Shown: positions 1-14,184, counted from the first letter of the stretch. The stretch: 64,000 nt of DNA from Amoebidium appalachense (GCA_963693365.1 CAVNZM010000015.1:1364001-1428000), one strand, 5' to 3'. Made by a program: numbers and translations. The notes: generated from the sequence alone by a model not told the origin.

Positions 1-441
1 CTAAGCCTTATGTCTCGTTTTATATATACTGACCGCCTCAACCATATTGCCAAATATGGCACTCGCAAGTGTATAACACCTAAATACATATTACCTTCCT
101 GTAGAACTGGTCTTTCTCTAGCTGATGGTATTATTGATCAATTACCACGCTTTTACTGTACACGTGCTATACAGTGGAGATCTAATAAGTATAAGGTGGC
201 ATCATTTGCATGCCCAAACAACACACACACACACCAGTTTAACCGGTCATGTATCGCCAAATGTAGTTTGATAGACCACATAATACCGCAACACACACAC
301 GTCACATTCACAACAGACACCCAGAAAGATAGCCTACCTGTAAATTACAACATCCTTGATTTTATACTAAACACGCGTAACTACGACCTGTTTATTAGAT
401 GTATTGATTGGCTTGAGAAACACATCACTACAAAATTATAG
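1..441 (+). CDS. partial ORF at left edge, possible LINE reverse-transcriptase C-terminus
   Basis: The frame is open from base 1, so the protein starts outside the window; the first ATG is at 10 and the stop is at 439-441. The 146 visible codons contain a Cys/His cluster (FNRSCIAKC, then LIDHI) and end with NILDFILNTRNYDLF. The layout resembles the post-RT C-terminal region of some non-LTR retrotransposons, which carry a Cys/His motif followed by a short helical tail, but I cannot name a family. An (AC)n array and a 46-base A run follow at once, as expected of a retroelement 3' end. It could also be the last exon of an ordinary unknown gene. The product assignment is inference. Confidence 0.3.
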   Translation, partial: LSLMSRFIYTDRLNHIAKYGTRKCITPKYILPSCRTGLSLADGIIDQLPRFYCTRAIQWRSNKYKVASFACPNNTHTHQFNRSCIAKCSLIDHIIPQHTHVTFTTDTQKDSLPVNYNILDFILNTRNYDLFIRCIDWLEKHITTKL

Positions 442-445
442 CGCA

Positions 446-510
<65 letters not shown>

Positions 511-542
511 CCAGCTGATACCGAGTGTCCCGAGGGGAGCCC

Positions 543-593
<51 letters not shown>

Positions 594-600
594 GGGGAAC
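442..600 (+). repeat. (AC)n followed by A(46)
   Basis: An AC dinucleotide array covers about 451-508 and a pure A run 547-592. Between them is a short GC-rich segment (about 509-546). If the upstream frame is a LINE, the A run would be its tail. It is bounded by gagcccc on one side and cggggaacccc on the other. Confidence 0.8.
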
Positions 601-1560
601 CCCAACTAATTGATTTCTCCTTGTAGTCTTTATGGTGTCTCGTAGAGAAAGTAAACCCTGATATATAGTCACCACCCGACATCTATGTACGTGATCATGA
701 TATACCGCTGAGGGGATATTCCGAGCAAAACCCCCCCCCCCATACCTGAGACTGGTTCTCTTTGCCTCGAGTAAACAGCGTAAACCCCCAGAAGAGTCTC
801 TAGATGGCCGTGTTCTGAGTCTCTAGATGGCCGTGGAGCAGAACGATCGATACCGGATACCGGGAGAAACCGGGTGCATAACTGTACTGTTGTCATGCCC
901 GGGTAGAGTTAAAAAACTGGGCCCTAGGTTGATAATATAAAAAGTCTACAAAAAGAACTTTTATAAAAATCGTTGGTGGAGAATATTATACAATAATACA
1001 GTGTAAAAGAATATATGACTATCCATGGCACTGCTGTGGATCATGCAGGCTACATGGACAGAAATCTTACACCCGGCTTTGGTATGCAGAATTTTAATGG
1101 GGCGGCATTCCAATGCGAGCAGTGTGACACCGAAAAAACGATTTTGGGAAAACAAGGTGCGTTTGTGGAGCGCCTTGCTAACCGGCACTCTGCTCGATGT
1201 TTTTTCGTGGTACTATCTAGATCTTTTAGCTGGTAAAGACACTTACACACTCACACATACAAATACACGCACGCCACACACGCAGACGGAAACATGCACA
1301 CGCACACACACACAAACGCACGTACATTTTTGTACACGCCCACACGAGCACGACACGTGACTATAGTATGCACATGCACACACAGGCACACACGCACGAA
1401 TGCACAGGCGCACGCAAAGACGCACACACACGCACACAGACGCAGAATAACTCACACACACATGCATACACGCACGCACGCGCACATGTACAAGCACTTA
1501 CACACAAGAATTCACATGCCTGCACAATGCATGCTCAGCACACATTCACGCACGGGCACA

Positions 1561-1604
<44 letters not shown>

Positions 1605-2756
1605 CACACACACAAAAACTGAACACACTCACACAAAGTCTGATGCAAACACACACAAGCACACACGCACACACGCGACGGTATACGAGCAGGGCTAGAC
1701 CCGTGTGCACAAACACACGGACACACCGTGCCACGCACACGCACATGCACATGGACAGCACACACACACGTACGCCTATCCGGATCAATGAAGTAGCACA
1801 GTAACTTATCATCAGAGAATACGGCATCACGAAGTTTGTCAAGGGAACTGAGGGAAACCGGAGAACAAGCAAACAAAGGCACTGAAAGATGTCATTTAGC
1901 TTAGCTCAGAGCTAATTAGGGGCACCCCACAGTGGCATAGATAAAACAAGGAAATTCAATTATATACACGGGTGATATTCTGCCTGTTTTGTGGAATTCG
2001 ACCACCATGGGTATGGAGCTTCGTGCATCTTGCATGCTGCGACGCGAGTGATTTCCATCAGCTGAATAACACAACTTGATTCATCCATGCTTCAGCTGCC
2101 ACTTGTATGGAGAGGGACAGTGGACTATGTGTTATAGGTGGAGGTCTTGAAAGGTGCAGCGGAAGGAAGAGGGGGTAGGTAGGGAGGTGCACGTAAGGTG
2201 CGTTCATTATAGCTGTTTGACATTTATTTTGTTTTTTACATCCATGTAACAGGCGTGGCTTTTCTTATGAAACTGCTATACTTTAAAGCAATTAAGTTGA
2301 GATTCTGATGTCGTAAATAATGTCAGCAATGTGACTGTTATTATGATGCACAGTCTGGCAACTTGAACGACGTGATAATAAAACTGCCTGCAATATGTTG
2401 CCGCGCATTTGCTTTGGTGATGGTGCAGGCCACCGTGATGTTAATGAAACTGCATGAAATGTGTGGGCCAGAAGCACTTTTCATATTCCGGGCCGTGCAC
2501 TCTTCTGTCCCTGCACAGGTTTTAAACTTTTGCCTCCACCTGGTAGGTGGGTCCACTCTTCTTCCCAACCGAGCAAATATTTGCATTTCCGCTAGTTCCC
2601 AACCCCCCCCCCCCCCCCCCCCCCAACCACCAGCACTTCCTGTTTCCCTGCAGAACATGAATATTAATGGAGATCAATAAAAATTGAATCGTGTATGCAA
2701 AGAAAACCAGAAAAGAAAAAAGGGAAGGGGAAAGTGGGGGGAGGGGGGGGGGGGGA

Positions 2757-2802
<46 letters not shown>

Positions 2803-2873
2803 GGGGGGGGAGGAAGGGGATCTAGTGAGACCACGCAAGCCCACCACCCAGTAGATGCACGCGACGACGCACG

Positions 2874-2904
<31 letters not shown>

Positions 2905-3017
2905 ATACACATACACACACACACACACCGTACACACACACACAGTCACACACACGCACACACACACACACGTGTAACACACATACACATGCACACACAG
3001 GCACTCAGCCACACACA

Positions 3018-3063
<46 letters not shown>

Positions 3064-3668
3064 TAGCCCGGCTCCTGCAGGGGTATTCCGTTCGGACTCC
3101 CCCCCCCCCCCCCCACCCACCCAGTCACCCACCCTCTTCATTCAACTACCGCTGTTACAAGGCAAATTCATACACACGGGAGCACGCGGTCATTGATCAA
3201 TATCAGCAAACATGCTTCTGCCTGGTCGAAGATAGGAATACATACGCCCCCGAACGGAGCTGAGCCTAGGACCATATGATGCTTATCCGCTTCGGAATCC
3301 CCCCTCCCCCCCCCCCCCCTCCCCACCCCGCACCCCTCACCCACCCCACCGGTCTACTCCCTCACCCTCCACCCCTTCCCCCCATCCTCCCTGTCCCCCC
3401 CTGCCCCCCCCCCCCCCCCCCTCCCCCGGGGCCCCATCCTCCCCCCGCCCCCCTTCCGCTCCTCCCCTCGAGGGTCATACGTGTATATTGGTGCAAACAC
3501 TGTACGTAGTGCCACGAACATTAGAAGCTCTCTGATCACTCCGGACCCCGCGCACACAGCTGCACGCAGTGCCACATGTGCATGCCACAAGATTCGGTCC
3601 GTATACACACCCACCTTACCCACTGGCTCCGAGAATGCTTTTTGCTTAAAACATAAATTCCTTGCATG

Positions 3669-3724
<56 letters not shown>

Positions 3725-4666
3725 ACACACACACACCACCACCACCACCACCCACCCACCCACCCACACACGCACACACCTACACGCCCACTTCAACTTT
3801 AACCTTTCGAATTCCCCTGCCACGTTCGACTGTGGCCTAGCTCAGCCGCCGTATGACCAAGTACACTCTGGCTATGAGTTGGCGCGTGATCAGTCGCTTC
3901 GGAAGGAGATTTTAACCAAACATTGCCACTTTTTTCCACCCTTAGTCTCCTCCTCCGAACATATACCCACAGGCATGTAGGCTGTCACAAGTGCTGACAT
4001 GTATCATACTGCTGGGTGGTGGTGATGGGTGGGTGGGTGGGGGGGGGGGGGGGAGAGGGGGAAATCAAACCGTTTCGCCTCACACACACAAACACGTACC
4101 CCAATACGCCAAGGCAAACTTCCGATATTTTTCCAATACGCTAAGGCAAACTTCCGATATTTTTCATTATATAGAGCACAGATTTCCCGAGTTCAGCTTT
4201 ATTTTTCTCAGTTTTATTTTTCATCGCATCAACGCGGGTTACTTCAAGCAATACTTATGTACACAAATAGGAAATTCCGGCATCGAGTCAACCTGCAGCA
4301 ACCTGTACTCGCAAGCCTGTGCCGTGGGAGAGCCTAAAAAATCGGAAACCCAAATCCAAAAACACCGGGAACCATCATTCAGCTGAAACGTCAATCATTA
4401 TGGCCTAGCAGGTAGTGCACGGGACAATATATCTCATTGAATTTCACTTCTGTCAAATCGCTATGTACATACATTTTGGCCTCATTCATATGAGAGAGGG
4501 CAAGGCTCGTGCATTAAAATTCATTTTGATATACTATATATATCTAGGCGCGGTCACCGCACCCCCCTTCCCCCCCCCCCCCCCTCATCCTCCTCCTCTC
4601 CCACCCTCACACAACACTACTTATAATTGTTCACCCCATACACCCACCCAAATCACTCACACCATC
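601..4666. other. intergenic, repeat-rich, no gene seen
   Basis: No convincing coding frame. Contents include degenerate and pure CA arrays (1240-1780, 2878-3061), C runs (2602-2624, 3671-3710), a G-rich tract (2740-2815) and (ACC)n with CCCA repeats (3736-3767). A 32-bp near-perfect tandem duplication containing ggcaaacttccgatattttt covers about 4101-4165. Long His/Thr, Val/Cys, Gly or Pro frames here are translations of the repeats. Confidence 0.7.
4198..4218 (-). promoter_or_regulatory. candidate polyadenylation signals for the CPS gene
   Basis: Two AATAAA hexamers occur on the minus strand (4198-4203 and 4213-4218), about 450 nt beyond the CPS stop codon. They are the only clear pair I noticed in that stretch. 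AT-rich DNA makes chance matches likely. Confidence 0.25.
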
Positions 4667-5141
4667 CTAAGATTTTCCAGCCGCTGATTGGCGCTCCGCC
4701 TGTGCGGCGGCTGGGGACTTATACTGAAGGTAGCTATCCCACGGGAGAGCGTTATCAGCGACCTTATCCGCCTTGTGTTGCGCAAGCGCATCCACAAACA
4801 TAACCGCACACTTGTTATTGTTGACGAGGGAAACACCGTGATCCACAGCCATACGACGGAGCCTGTACGCGTGGTCGTCGGCCGATTTCGCCTTACCGCT
4901 GGTCATGTCGATGCACATTTCGATTTCGGCCTTTGCAAGCTTGGACTTTAGGCTAGCCCAGCCGTTTGCGGTGGAAAGATCGAGGTGTTGGACATTTACG
5001 CCACTCAGATTGGCCTCGAGCGCAACCGATTCGTCACCGTAGATGGTGAATCCCTGGGCAGAGAGGGACTTGGCAACGTGTGCGAACTCGGCAGAGGAAG
5101 TGCGCTCATCCTTCATGAGGAGGAGGGTCTTCTTGGGCAGC
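4667..5141 (-). CDS. CPS exon 16: C-terminal allosteric (MGS-like) domain
   Basis: Residues 1384-1540 and stop. The exon opens with [13 protein letters not shown] and contains [19 protein letters not shown] and [11 protein letters not shown], which match the regulatory-domain pattern (bacterial CarB has TSG followed by a basic residue here, human CPS1 has NNNTK). The protein ends WDSYLQYKS followed by an Ala-rich tail, recalling the HYRQYS end of animal CPS1/III. Several residues recalled as N-acetylglutamate contacts in human CPS1 do not look conserved, so the effector is uncertain. Confidence 0.9.
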
Positions 5142-5278
5142 CTGCAGAGGGGAGAGAAGTAATGATTAGTTCATGTGCATGGAGAGGGGGGTGCCTAGAT
5201 TTTGTGCATGGAGAGACCTAAAGTTCATTTTTCTGGCAGAAATGGATGTTGCAGACAGGCAAATGAGCATATGGGTTG

Positions 5279-5319
<41 letters not shown>

Positions 5320-5539
5320 GAAGGTGCAATTTCCCCCCCTTTATTTTGATTTCCTTTTCTTTTCTTTTTTTCTTTTTCTTTAGCTACAGGGCGAGTAGTG
5401 CTACAGGGCGAGTAGTGTACTTCTTTCTCTTCTTTCGTCTCTACTCTTACTCTAAGCTCCTACCCCTTGAATGGTGATTTTTGGATTTTTAGGGTGATTT
5501 TTGGATTTTTAGGTCATTATTTCTTGCAGAATATTTTGC

Positions 5540-5619
<80 letters not shown>

Positions 5620-5837
5620 CACATACTTAAAGCCGTGGATGGACTGCAGACCCTTCAGGTAGGCCTCGTGGGGGCTGGCACCGAAGCAGGCAACCTCACC
5701 AGTGGACGCCTAAATATGGAAATAAATGGTCAGTAAACGCCTAAAAATGGAAATGGAAATAAATGTCATCAACAACAAAAAAGCTCTTTTAGGTTGACAC
5801 CGGGAGACGATTGTGGGCAAGAAGCGACATTTTTGAG

Positions 5838-5889
<52 letters not shown>

Positions 5890-5890
5890 T

Positions 5891-5930
<40 letters not shown>

Positions 5931-8099
5931 GGGGAAGGGGGGGGGGGGGGGGGGGGGAGCACTCATCTGGCCAAATAGTCACAACCAAAAAAATAGTAAA
6001 TTTTTAAACTGGAATTGCGGATCCAATCAAACGGTCTAAATCTTTAAAGTGGAATTGCGGATCCAATCGATTTTGCGCTGCAACCACTTTCCGTTGCCCT
6101 CCTCTCAAAAAACGGCTTGATCGGATTAACGAAAATGGAAGGAGATCGGAATGCAGCCAAACCCAGTCCCGTGGCTGTGACTATTTTGCCCTATGGAAAG
6201 AAAGCGCAATGTGGGCATGTGTGTTGTGTGTGTATGTGTATTGGGGAGGGGGGGGAAGGTTGGCAAAAAAGATTAAATAAAGAACAGGAGACAAAACTCA
6301 CCATCTCCACGCCGAGCTTGGGATCAGCGCCGCCCAGACGTGTGAACGAGAACTGAGGCACCTTAACGCCATAGTACCCATACTCCTTGGACATGAGATC
6401 TTCGCTTACAGGCATGGCGGGGACCATTTCGTGCGAATACGACGCCGAAGGCTTCGAGACGATTGCTTCCGTGGCCAAATCGACAAAGTTGCGGCCCAGA
6501 ACCTTCGAGACGAAGGGGAAGGAACGGGAGGCGCGGAGATTGCATTCGATGACCTTGAGCGAATCGTCGGGGCAGTGGAGGACTTGCATGTTGAAGGGGC
6601 CGCTGATTTGGAGACCGGCGGCAACCTGCAAGATGGAGAAAAATCGTTAGGATGATTGAGAAAAATCGTTATTAGGATGATTAGTTGTGGTGTGTCACAG
6701 TCAAAATACGATTGGGGGTGGAACATGGTTATAAAATGCACATAAAGTTAAAAACCATTGTAGCTCTACCCAGATAAACCATGCCATGCCGTATATAAAT
6801 CTCTCCATCACTGCATAGTTGATTTATGGCTCTGACATTTAGACAAAACATAAACAGTGAAAAATAAAAAATGCCCCAATACTAGGCCTACTAACACACT
6901 CAAAACACACAACAAACCTATGCAGCACGCGGAATGAACACACACGCACACACACACATTCACCTTAGCAGTGATGTCCTTCAACCTCGCCATCGTATCC
7001 TTGGCCACCGACATAGGCGGGAGCACCAACGAAGCGTCGCCAGAGTGCACGCCAGCATTCTCAATATGTTCGCTCACCGCATGCACAATAACCTCTCCGT
7101 TCTTAGCAACAGCGTCAATATCGATTTCCTTAGCGGAATCGATGAATTTCGTGATCACGACGGGGTGCTCCGGGGAGACATCGGTAGCCATCTCGAGGTA
7201 GCGGTCGAGTTCGGGCTTGTTGTATGCAACATTCATGGCGGCACCAGAGAGCACGTACGAGGGACGGATGAGCACGGGGTAGCCGACTGTATGTGTGTGT
7301 GTGTGTGGAGGGGGGGAGGGGGGGCTGAAATTAGTATCTTGTGATTGCGTTGTATATCTCCTGTCATGTACACCCACACAACTTGCAACTATAGCTCTGA
7401 CTCACAATGTATGTGATTGCGTTGTATATATCCTGTCATGTACACCCACACAACTTGCAACTATAGCTCTGACTCACAATGTATATCACTTCATTCTATT
7501 TCGTTGTGATGGTGGTGGGTAGGTGGGGGCAGAGAGGGAACCGAGCCACACAAACGGGAAAAGGGGGAGAGGGGGAGGGGGAGGGGGGGGGGGGGGAAAC
7601 AAAAAACAATACAAACACGCAACAAAAGGTGAAGTGCACACACACCTTCCAGGCAGAACTCCTCGGCCTCCTTCACGCTCGTCAGCTCAGCCCACTGGGG
7701 CTGGTCCACGCCCAGATTGTCCAGCAGCTGAGAGAACTTGTACCTATTTTCTGCCATGTCCACCATGTGGGGGTGCGTACCGAGGATATTTGCGCCCTCG
7801 TCATAGAGTTTGTTGGTGATGTTCTGAGGTTGCTGCCCACCCATGGACGTAATTACCCCGTCGGCCTGCTCGCGCTCGTAAATGTCGAGAACGCGCTCAG
7901 CCGTGAGTTCTTCGAAGTAGAGGCGGTCGCACTGCGAGTGGGGATGGGTGGGTGAGTATTTTTGTTGTTGTGCTGGTGGTGGTAATGATAATAGGTGAAA
8001 GGGAGGGAGGGGAAAAGGAGGGGGGAGGGGGAGGGCTAGGTGGTTGCATTGAAAGGTGACGGTGCAAAGAGGAAGGAAACTTGCCTGAGAGCTGTGTGT

Positions 8100-8171
<72 letters not shown>

Positions 8172-9194
8172 GGAAGAGACAGAGATAGAGAGAGAGCCAC
8201 GTATCGAAATCGAGACAGTGTTTATCGAAATCGAGACAGTGTTTATCTACAAAACAAGGAGGAGGGGGAAGGCGGGAGAGCGTGCAGGGGGGGGGGGGGG
8301 GGGGTTTGCATTTTACCTCATCGTAGTCGGTCGAGACAGTCTCAGGGTTGTAATTGACCATGATCGTCTTCTTGCCCATGCGGCGGAGGGCACGGATCGT
8401 GCTGACACCGCACCAATCAAACTCCACAGAGCTGCCGATCCGATAGACACCCGATCCAAGAACCATGGTACCCCTATCCCCAAATTCGACGTCATCGTGC
8501 GTGGCATTGTAAGTTGTGTAGAGGTAGTTGGTCTCGGCGGGGAACTCTCCGGCAAGAGTATCGATCTGCTTGACATTTGGAATAATACCCGCTGCCTTTC
8601 GCTTGTGGCGGACGGCCATCTCCGACGATTCGATCAGTTCACCGATCCGTGCGTCGCTGAAGCCCATCTTCTTTGCCTGCTTTAGGATGTCGGCGGGGAT
8701 GGTCTCGAGAGTGAAATTCTTCACCTCCTTCTCCGTTTCGACAATGTTTCTCAGTTTGTTCAAGAACCACTTGTCGATCTTGGTCATGTTGTGCAACTTA
8801 TCCACGTCATACCCCTTGTTGAACATAGCGTCGGCGAGCGCAAACACGCGGCGATCAGTGGCGTTTTCGAGAATCGTATCCATGTCGCCGCCGTATTTGC
8901 GGGGGGCGAATCCGGCGTTTGCGGGGTCGACCATGCGTAGAGCCTTCTGGAAGGATTCCTCAAAAGTGCGGCCAATGGCCATAACCTCACCGACTGACTT
9001 CATGCAGCTGCCGATGTTGTTGGACACGTGCGCAAACTTGGAGAGATCCCAGCGGGGAACCTGTGAGGGGTTTTATGGGATTAGAATTTCTGTTTCTGCT
9101 TTCTGGCATTCTGCTATCAGTGAATGTGTGTGAATGAGGAAAACGGACAGGAAGGGGGAAGGTGTATGTGTTATGTGTTGTGTGTGGCGGTGGG

Positions 9195-9231
<37 letters not shown>

Positions 9232-9634
9232 AGAAAGGGTAAAGTCAAGACATGCAAAGGCACACACCTTGGTGACGATGTAATCCAGAGAAGGCTCGAA
9301 GCAGGCAGTTGTCTTGTGCGTGACCGAGTTCTTAATCTCGGGCAGAGTATATCCGAGCGCGAGCTTGGCGGCGACGAAGGCGAGAGGGTATCCGGTAGCC
9401 TTGGATGCGAGAGCAGAGGAACGAGAGAGACGTGCGTTCATCTCAATAACACAGTATTCGGAGGTCTCTGGGTTGAGTGCGTACTGCACGTTGCACTCAC
9501 CAACCACGCCCATCTTGCGGACAATGTTGATGGCGGCGGTGCGGAGCATGTGGTATTCCTGCGATTGGAAAAAAGGAATCAGAAATGATGAATGTGCTTG
9601 GGGTATTGGAGAATGAGTGGGGCGGTGTGTGTGT

Positions 9635-9682
<48 letters not shown>

Positions 9683-10313
9683 GGGGGGCGGGGGTAGAAA
9701 GTACAATGTCGTAGAGTGCAAGAAAAAGGGAGTAGCAAGGTAGTGAAGTCTGAAGATAACTAACGAGGAATGTGTGTTGGTGGGGGGGGGAGGGGGTGAG
9801 GGGGGTAACTCACATAATCGCTGATTGTCTGAGAGGGAGCAACGACAATCGAGTCACCGGTGTGGATACCAAGAGGGTCAAAATTCTCCATGTTGCACAC
9901 AGTGATGCAGTTGTCGTTTGCGTCACGGACCACCTCGTATTCCAGCTCCTTCCAGCCCTTCATGGAACGTTCCACGAGAATCTGCGGCACGAGGGAGAGA
10001 GATGTCGATGCCATCTGTTGGAGCTGTTCGGCGTTGTCGGCGAAACCGGAGCCGAGGCCGCCGAGGGCGTATGCGGAGCGGATAATGACGGGATAGCCGA
10101 TCTGGTCGGCAACCTTGAGAGCATCTTCAACGGTGGCTGTGATAGGAAAATGGGTGGTGTTAAACATGGGACATACAAAACAACGGGGGAGAGACTGTGC
10201 AATTGTAACCTTCTGAGCTTGCACAAAGTTTAGAGGGCAGCGAATGCGCGGGGGATGGGTGGGTGGGTGGGTGGGTGGGAGGATGCTATGTGGAGAGAAA
10301 GAAAAGGCGGGGG

Positions 10314-10360
<47 letters not shown>

Positions 10361-10956
10361 AAGAATACACACCAACAGCCTGACTGCGGGCAACAGGCTC
10401 ATTGATCTGACCGAGTGCAATCGCAAACAGATCGCGATCCTCCGACGTGATCAGAGTCTCGACGGGGGTACCGAGCACCTTAACGCCGTGCTTGTCGAAC
10501 TTTCCAGCAAGGTGCAGGCGCACACCAACATTAAGGGCAGTCTGACCACCGAAAGTGAGGAGAATACCATCGGGTTTCTCGCGAGCCATAATGTGCTCAA
10601 TGTACTGGGGGGTGAGGGGCAGGAAGTAGACCGTGTCGGCGAGGTCGGAGCCGGTTTGGATGGTGGCAATGTTGGGGTTGATCAGAACCGTGTCGACTCC
10701 CTCCTCCTGTAGAAACAAACGAAAAAAAGAGGGTTAGAGTGGAAGGGTAGATGGGTAGAAGAAAAGAAGGGAGATGGTTGTTACACCAGGGAGGTGAAGT
10801 TACCGGGCGAGGGGGGGGGGGGGGGGGGGGGGTTTGAATGCGTCAAAAAGTACGAAGTACACAAGAACAAACGGATAACACGATGCAGAATGCATACCAT
10901 ACATAAAGTATGCATAATAAGCAGAGCCCATCCTCAAGGGGGGAGGGGGTGGGGGT

Positions 10957-10987
<31 letters not shown>

Positions 10988-11682
10988 TCGATTAAGAAGT
11001 GTACACTGTCAACTCCACACTGGAGACGCCAAAAAGATGAAAATGAAGTGGTGAGCATCGTGTGCACATATGCTCACCTTGAGTGCCTTGATCGCCTGCG
11101 ATCCAGAGTAATCGAACTCTCCGGCCTGGCCGATCTGCAGGCCGCCCGATCCGAGCACGAGCACCTTCTGCACATCGCTCCTCTTCACCACCGACACCGG
11201 CTTGGCGGCGCCAGCATTCTTCTTCTTGTGCAAGTATGGGCGGGCCTCCTTCATCCAATCAAAAACGACCTTTGCCTTATGATCGCGCACGTCCTGCAGG
11301 AATTGAGCAAATAGGAAATCGGCATCGAGCGGGCCGCCCATAGCCTCCGGGTGGAACTGAACGGATGCAAAAGGTTTGCTCTCATGGAAAACACCCTCGT
11401 TTGTACCATCGTTCACGTTGCTGTAGTGTGTGTGCCAGCCGGCGGGGAGCTTAGTGTGGTCGACGGCAAAACCGTGGTTCTGTGACGTAATCATGCAGTG
11501 CTGGGTGAGGGGGTTGATGACCGGCTGGTTGTGGCCGCGGTTACCGAACTTCATCTTGTACGTGCTCATCTGTAGGGGGGAGGGGGGTTAGCGGTCCGTA
11601 CAGTGTAAGAAGGAAGTTTGTGTGCACCTGTGTGTGCATGTGTGTGCATGTGTGTAGATGTGTGTGTAGATGTGGGGAGTGC

Positions 11683-11716
<34 letters not shown>

Positions 11717-12900
11717 GCCTGTGTGTGTGCCTGACGAAAGCTTGGAATAAGAGAAGAGAAGAGAAGAGAGTAGAAGTATCGCCCCCGAGGATCCCAGAAC
11801 TATAGCCTAAAGTAAGAGTAGAGAAGAGACACGAGTGTAGAAGAAGGTGGGGCCCCTACCCTACTGGGGAGTTTCGATGAGATAATAGGTATCATCACTT
11901 AGCTCTCCACGAAATCCTCAAAGCTAACTTATCGGTAAATTTTAAGTATTACGTGAATGTTACGTGAATGTGAGAGTGGAGGAAGTGTGTATGGACACAT
12001 GCTACGGAGTGGCTAGAGCTAGGTAGGGGGCGGCGGCAGTTGGGGAGGAGGAGAGGGGAAAATAGTTAAGGTGGTCATATGCGGAATTAAGGGTAACATA
12101 CGCCAGCAGCCAGAGCCATGACCTGGTTGCCCATGCAGATGCCAAATATGGGCATGGGCTTGTCCTGCTCGAACATCTGCTTCACCTGCGCCACCAGCAA
12201 GGCAACCTTGGTCGGGTCACCCGGCCCGTTGGACAGGAACAGTGCATCGTAGTCGATCTCACCACGGGCCTTGGCACTGCAGAAAAATAAACGGAGAGAT
12301 ATTAGCACCCTCAGGAATAGAGTAGGCTTTGGTCTAGTTAAATTGCACCAAAATAAACGGAGAGATATTAGCACCCTCAGGAATAGAGTAGGCTTTGGTC
12401 TAGTTAAATTGCACCAAGCATAAACCATGAACAGCAGGAACAGCTTTAGAGGGCATATGTTACTGCCAAGCATATGTCGTTACTTTTACATATTGTGTAT
12501 GCCCCAAAAGCAGAACTTGAAACTTGAAGCATTCCTTTCTCCCATTTTTTGACACTCGTTCTCCGCGAACATTCCCATTTTGTGTAGTACCCCACAACCC
12601 CCCCCCCCCCCCCCCAAAAAAAAAAAAACGTAAAGCAACACGTACCCAATGAAGTCGTAGTTCCATGGCACAACGGTGACCTCGGCACCGTGTTTGCACA
12701 GTTGGCGGATAATGTTGTTCTTGATGCCACAGTCCACAGCCAAAATCTTCACATCACCACCACGGTTGTAAACGTCAATGGTGTTGCGAGACACCTGCAC
12801 GGGGAGGGGAGGGGAGGGGGGGAGAAGTGTGTGTTAGAAACCCATGTGGTACTTGTGTGTGGCCATTCAAAGGGTAGGTTGGTAGGGGGGGGGAGGGGGG

Positions 12901-12940
<40 letters not shown>

Positions 12941-14184
12941 ATGTTGTGCGGGTGTGATTTCATCTCGTGTATGCTGGGCACCTTCTACTGTCTCTAAATG
13001 GGTGTATGCGAGACGTGCATTGACATGCAGTGTTCCTAGGAGCAATCAAACAAGAACACTACCGCATATAAAAACCAAGTGTAACCTAAAAGCGTACCTC
13101 AGCAACAAGATTTCGCACAAACGGATTCGTCATCTCCACAGCCGGCTGATCGGGGAACTGGAGCCGGCCGGGCATGGTGCCCTCACCACGGCACACCTTC
13201 GTAAGCTCACGAGTGTCGACGCCCGTGATTGCGGGAATCCCCTGCTCTTTGCACCAATCACCGAGGGACTTTACTGCCGTCCAGTGGCTGTAAGCCTCGC
13301 TGTAATTGCTCACGACCAGACCCGAGATCTGAATTCTGTCCGACTCGAAGTATTTAGAAATTCCAAACTCGTCTACCTCCTTGATTGAGGGGACACCGTA
13401 ATTTCCGATCAACGGCTGCGTCAGAACGAGAATCTGACCCTTGTATGAAGGATCTGTCATACTCTCCGGATAGCCCCTGTAAAGAAAAATCACTATTAGA
13501 AAAAGTGGAAGAAACCATTTTCATGCTTTATACGTAGTTTTACCGTGTTGTAACCTATCATATATGGATCAATAACCACATCATGCTTCCAAAAAGCTTC
13601 TAAGGGGCGTGGGGGTAAAAGAAGCAACAATTTGCTCAATACGTGGTATCAACTGTTACTAGCTAAATGTCCCAACTTATGCTATATGAAACAAAAAACG
13701 ACACTATTATGCTTCTATCGAAGCTTCCGGTTGGTATGTGGGGAAAGGGGAGAACTTACACCATGGAGGTAGAGAACACGACCTCGCCAGATACGGACTT
13801 CTCAGCACCGAACGAGGTGCCCTCCATCTTAACCCCATCCTGGAGCTCAAGCACGAGCTTCTGCGGAACAAATGTGTCGATTTAGCACGGTGTGGTGTTC
13901 ATGTTTTGTGTACGATGCATTTCAGAGCGTCAATAATGTTAATGTGGGTTATGTGCCTAGTAGGCGTGGTTTTGCGTGTGTTGCGTATACGGTGCAGGAG
14001 GGCACGGGGGGAGGGGGGGGGAGGAGGAGGCATGATTGTGCACGTGTTGATGCTACTGTGGATAAAAGGCTATGCGGCAATCATGGCCTGATGGAAATAC
14101 GTGCTTGTGCTTGTTAAACAAATGTACTTGCATGCAGTGTAGTAACCACTAACGGTTGTGTATATTGTACGCTCAGTATATGGA

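Noticed and set aside
404-3840. Many frames of poly-His/Thr, Val/Cys, Gly or Pro (also throughout the window)
   Set aside because: They are translations of CA/GT, G and C repeats in all frames and on both strands.
4688-5221. Plus-strand frames opposite CPS exon 16
   Set aside because: Shadows of the coding strand; the minus strand carries the conserved CPS domain.
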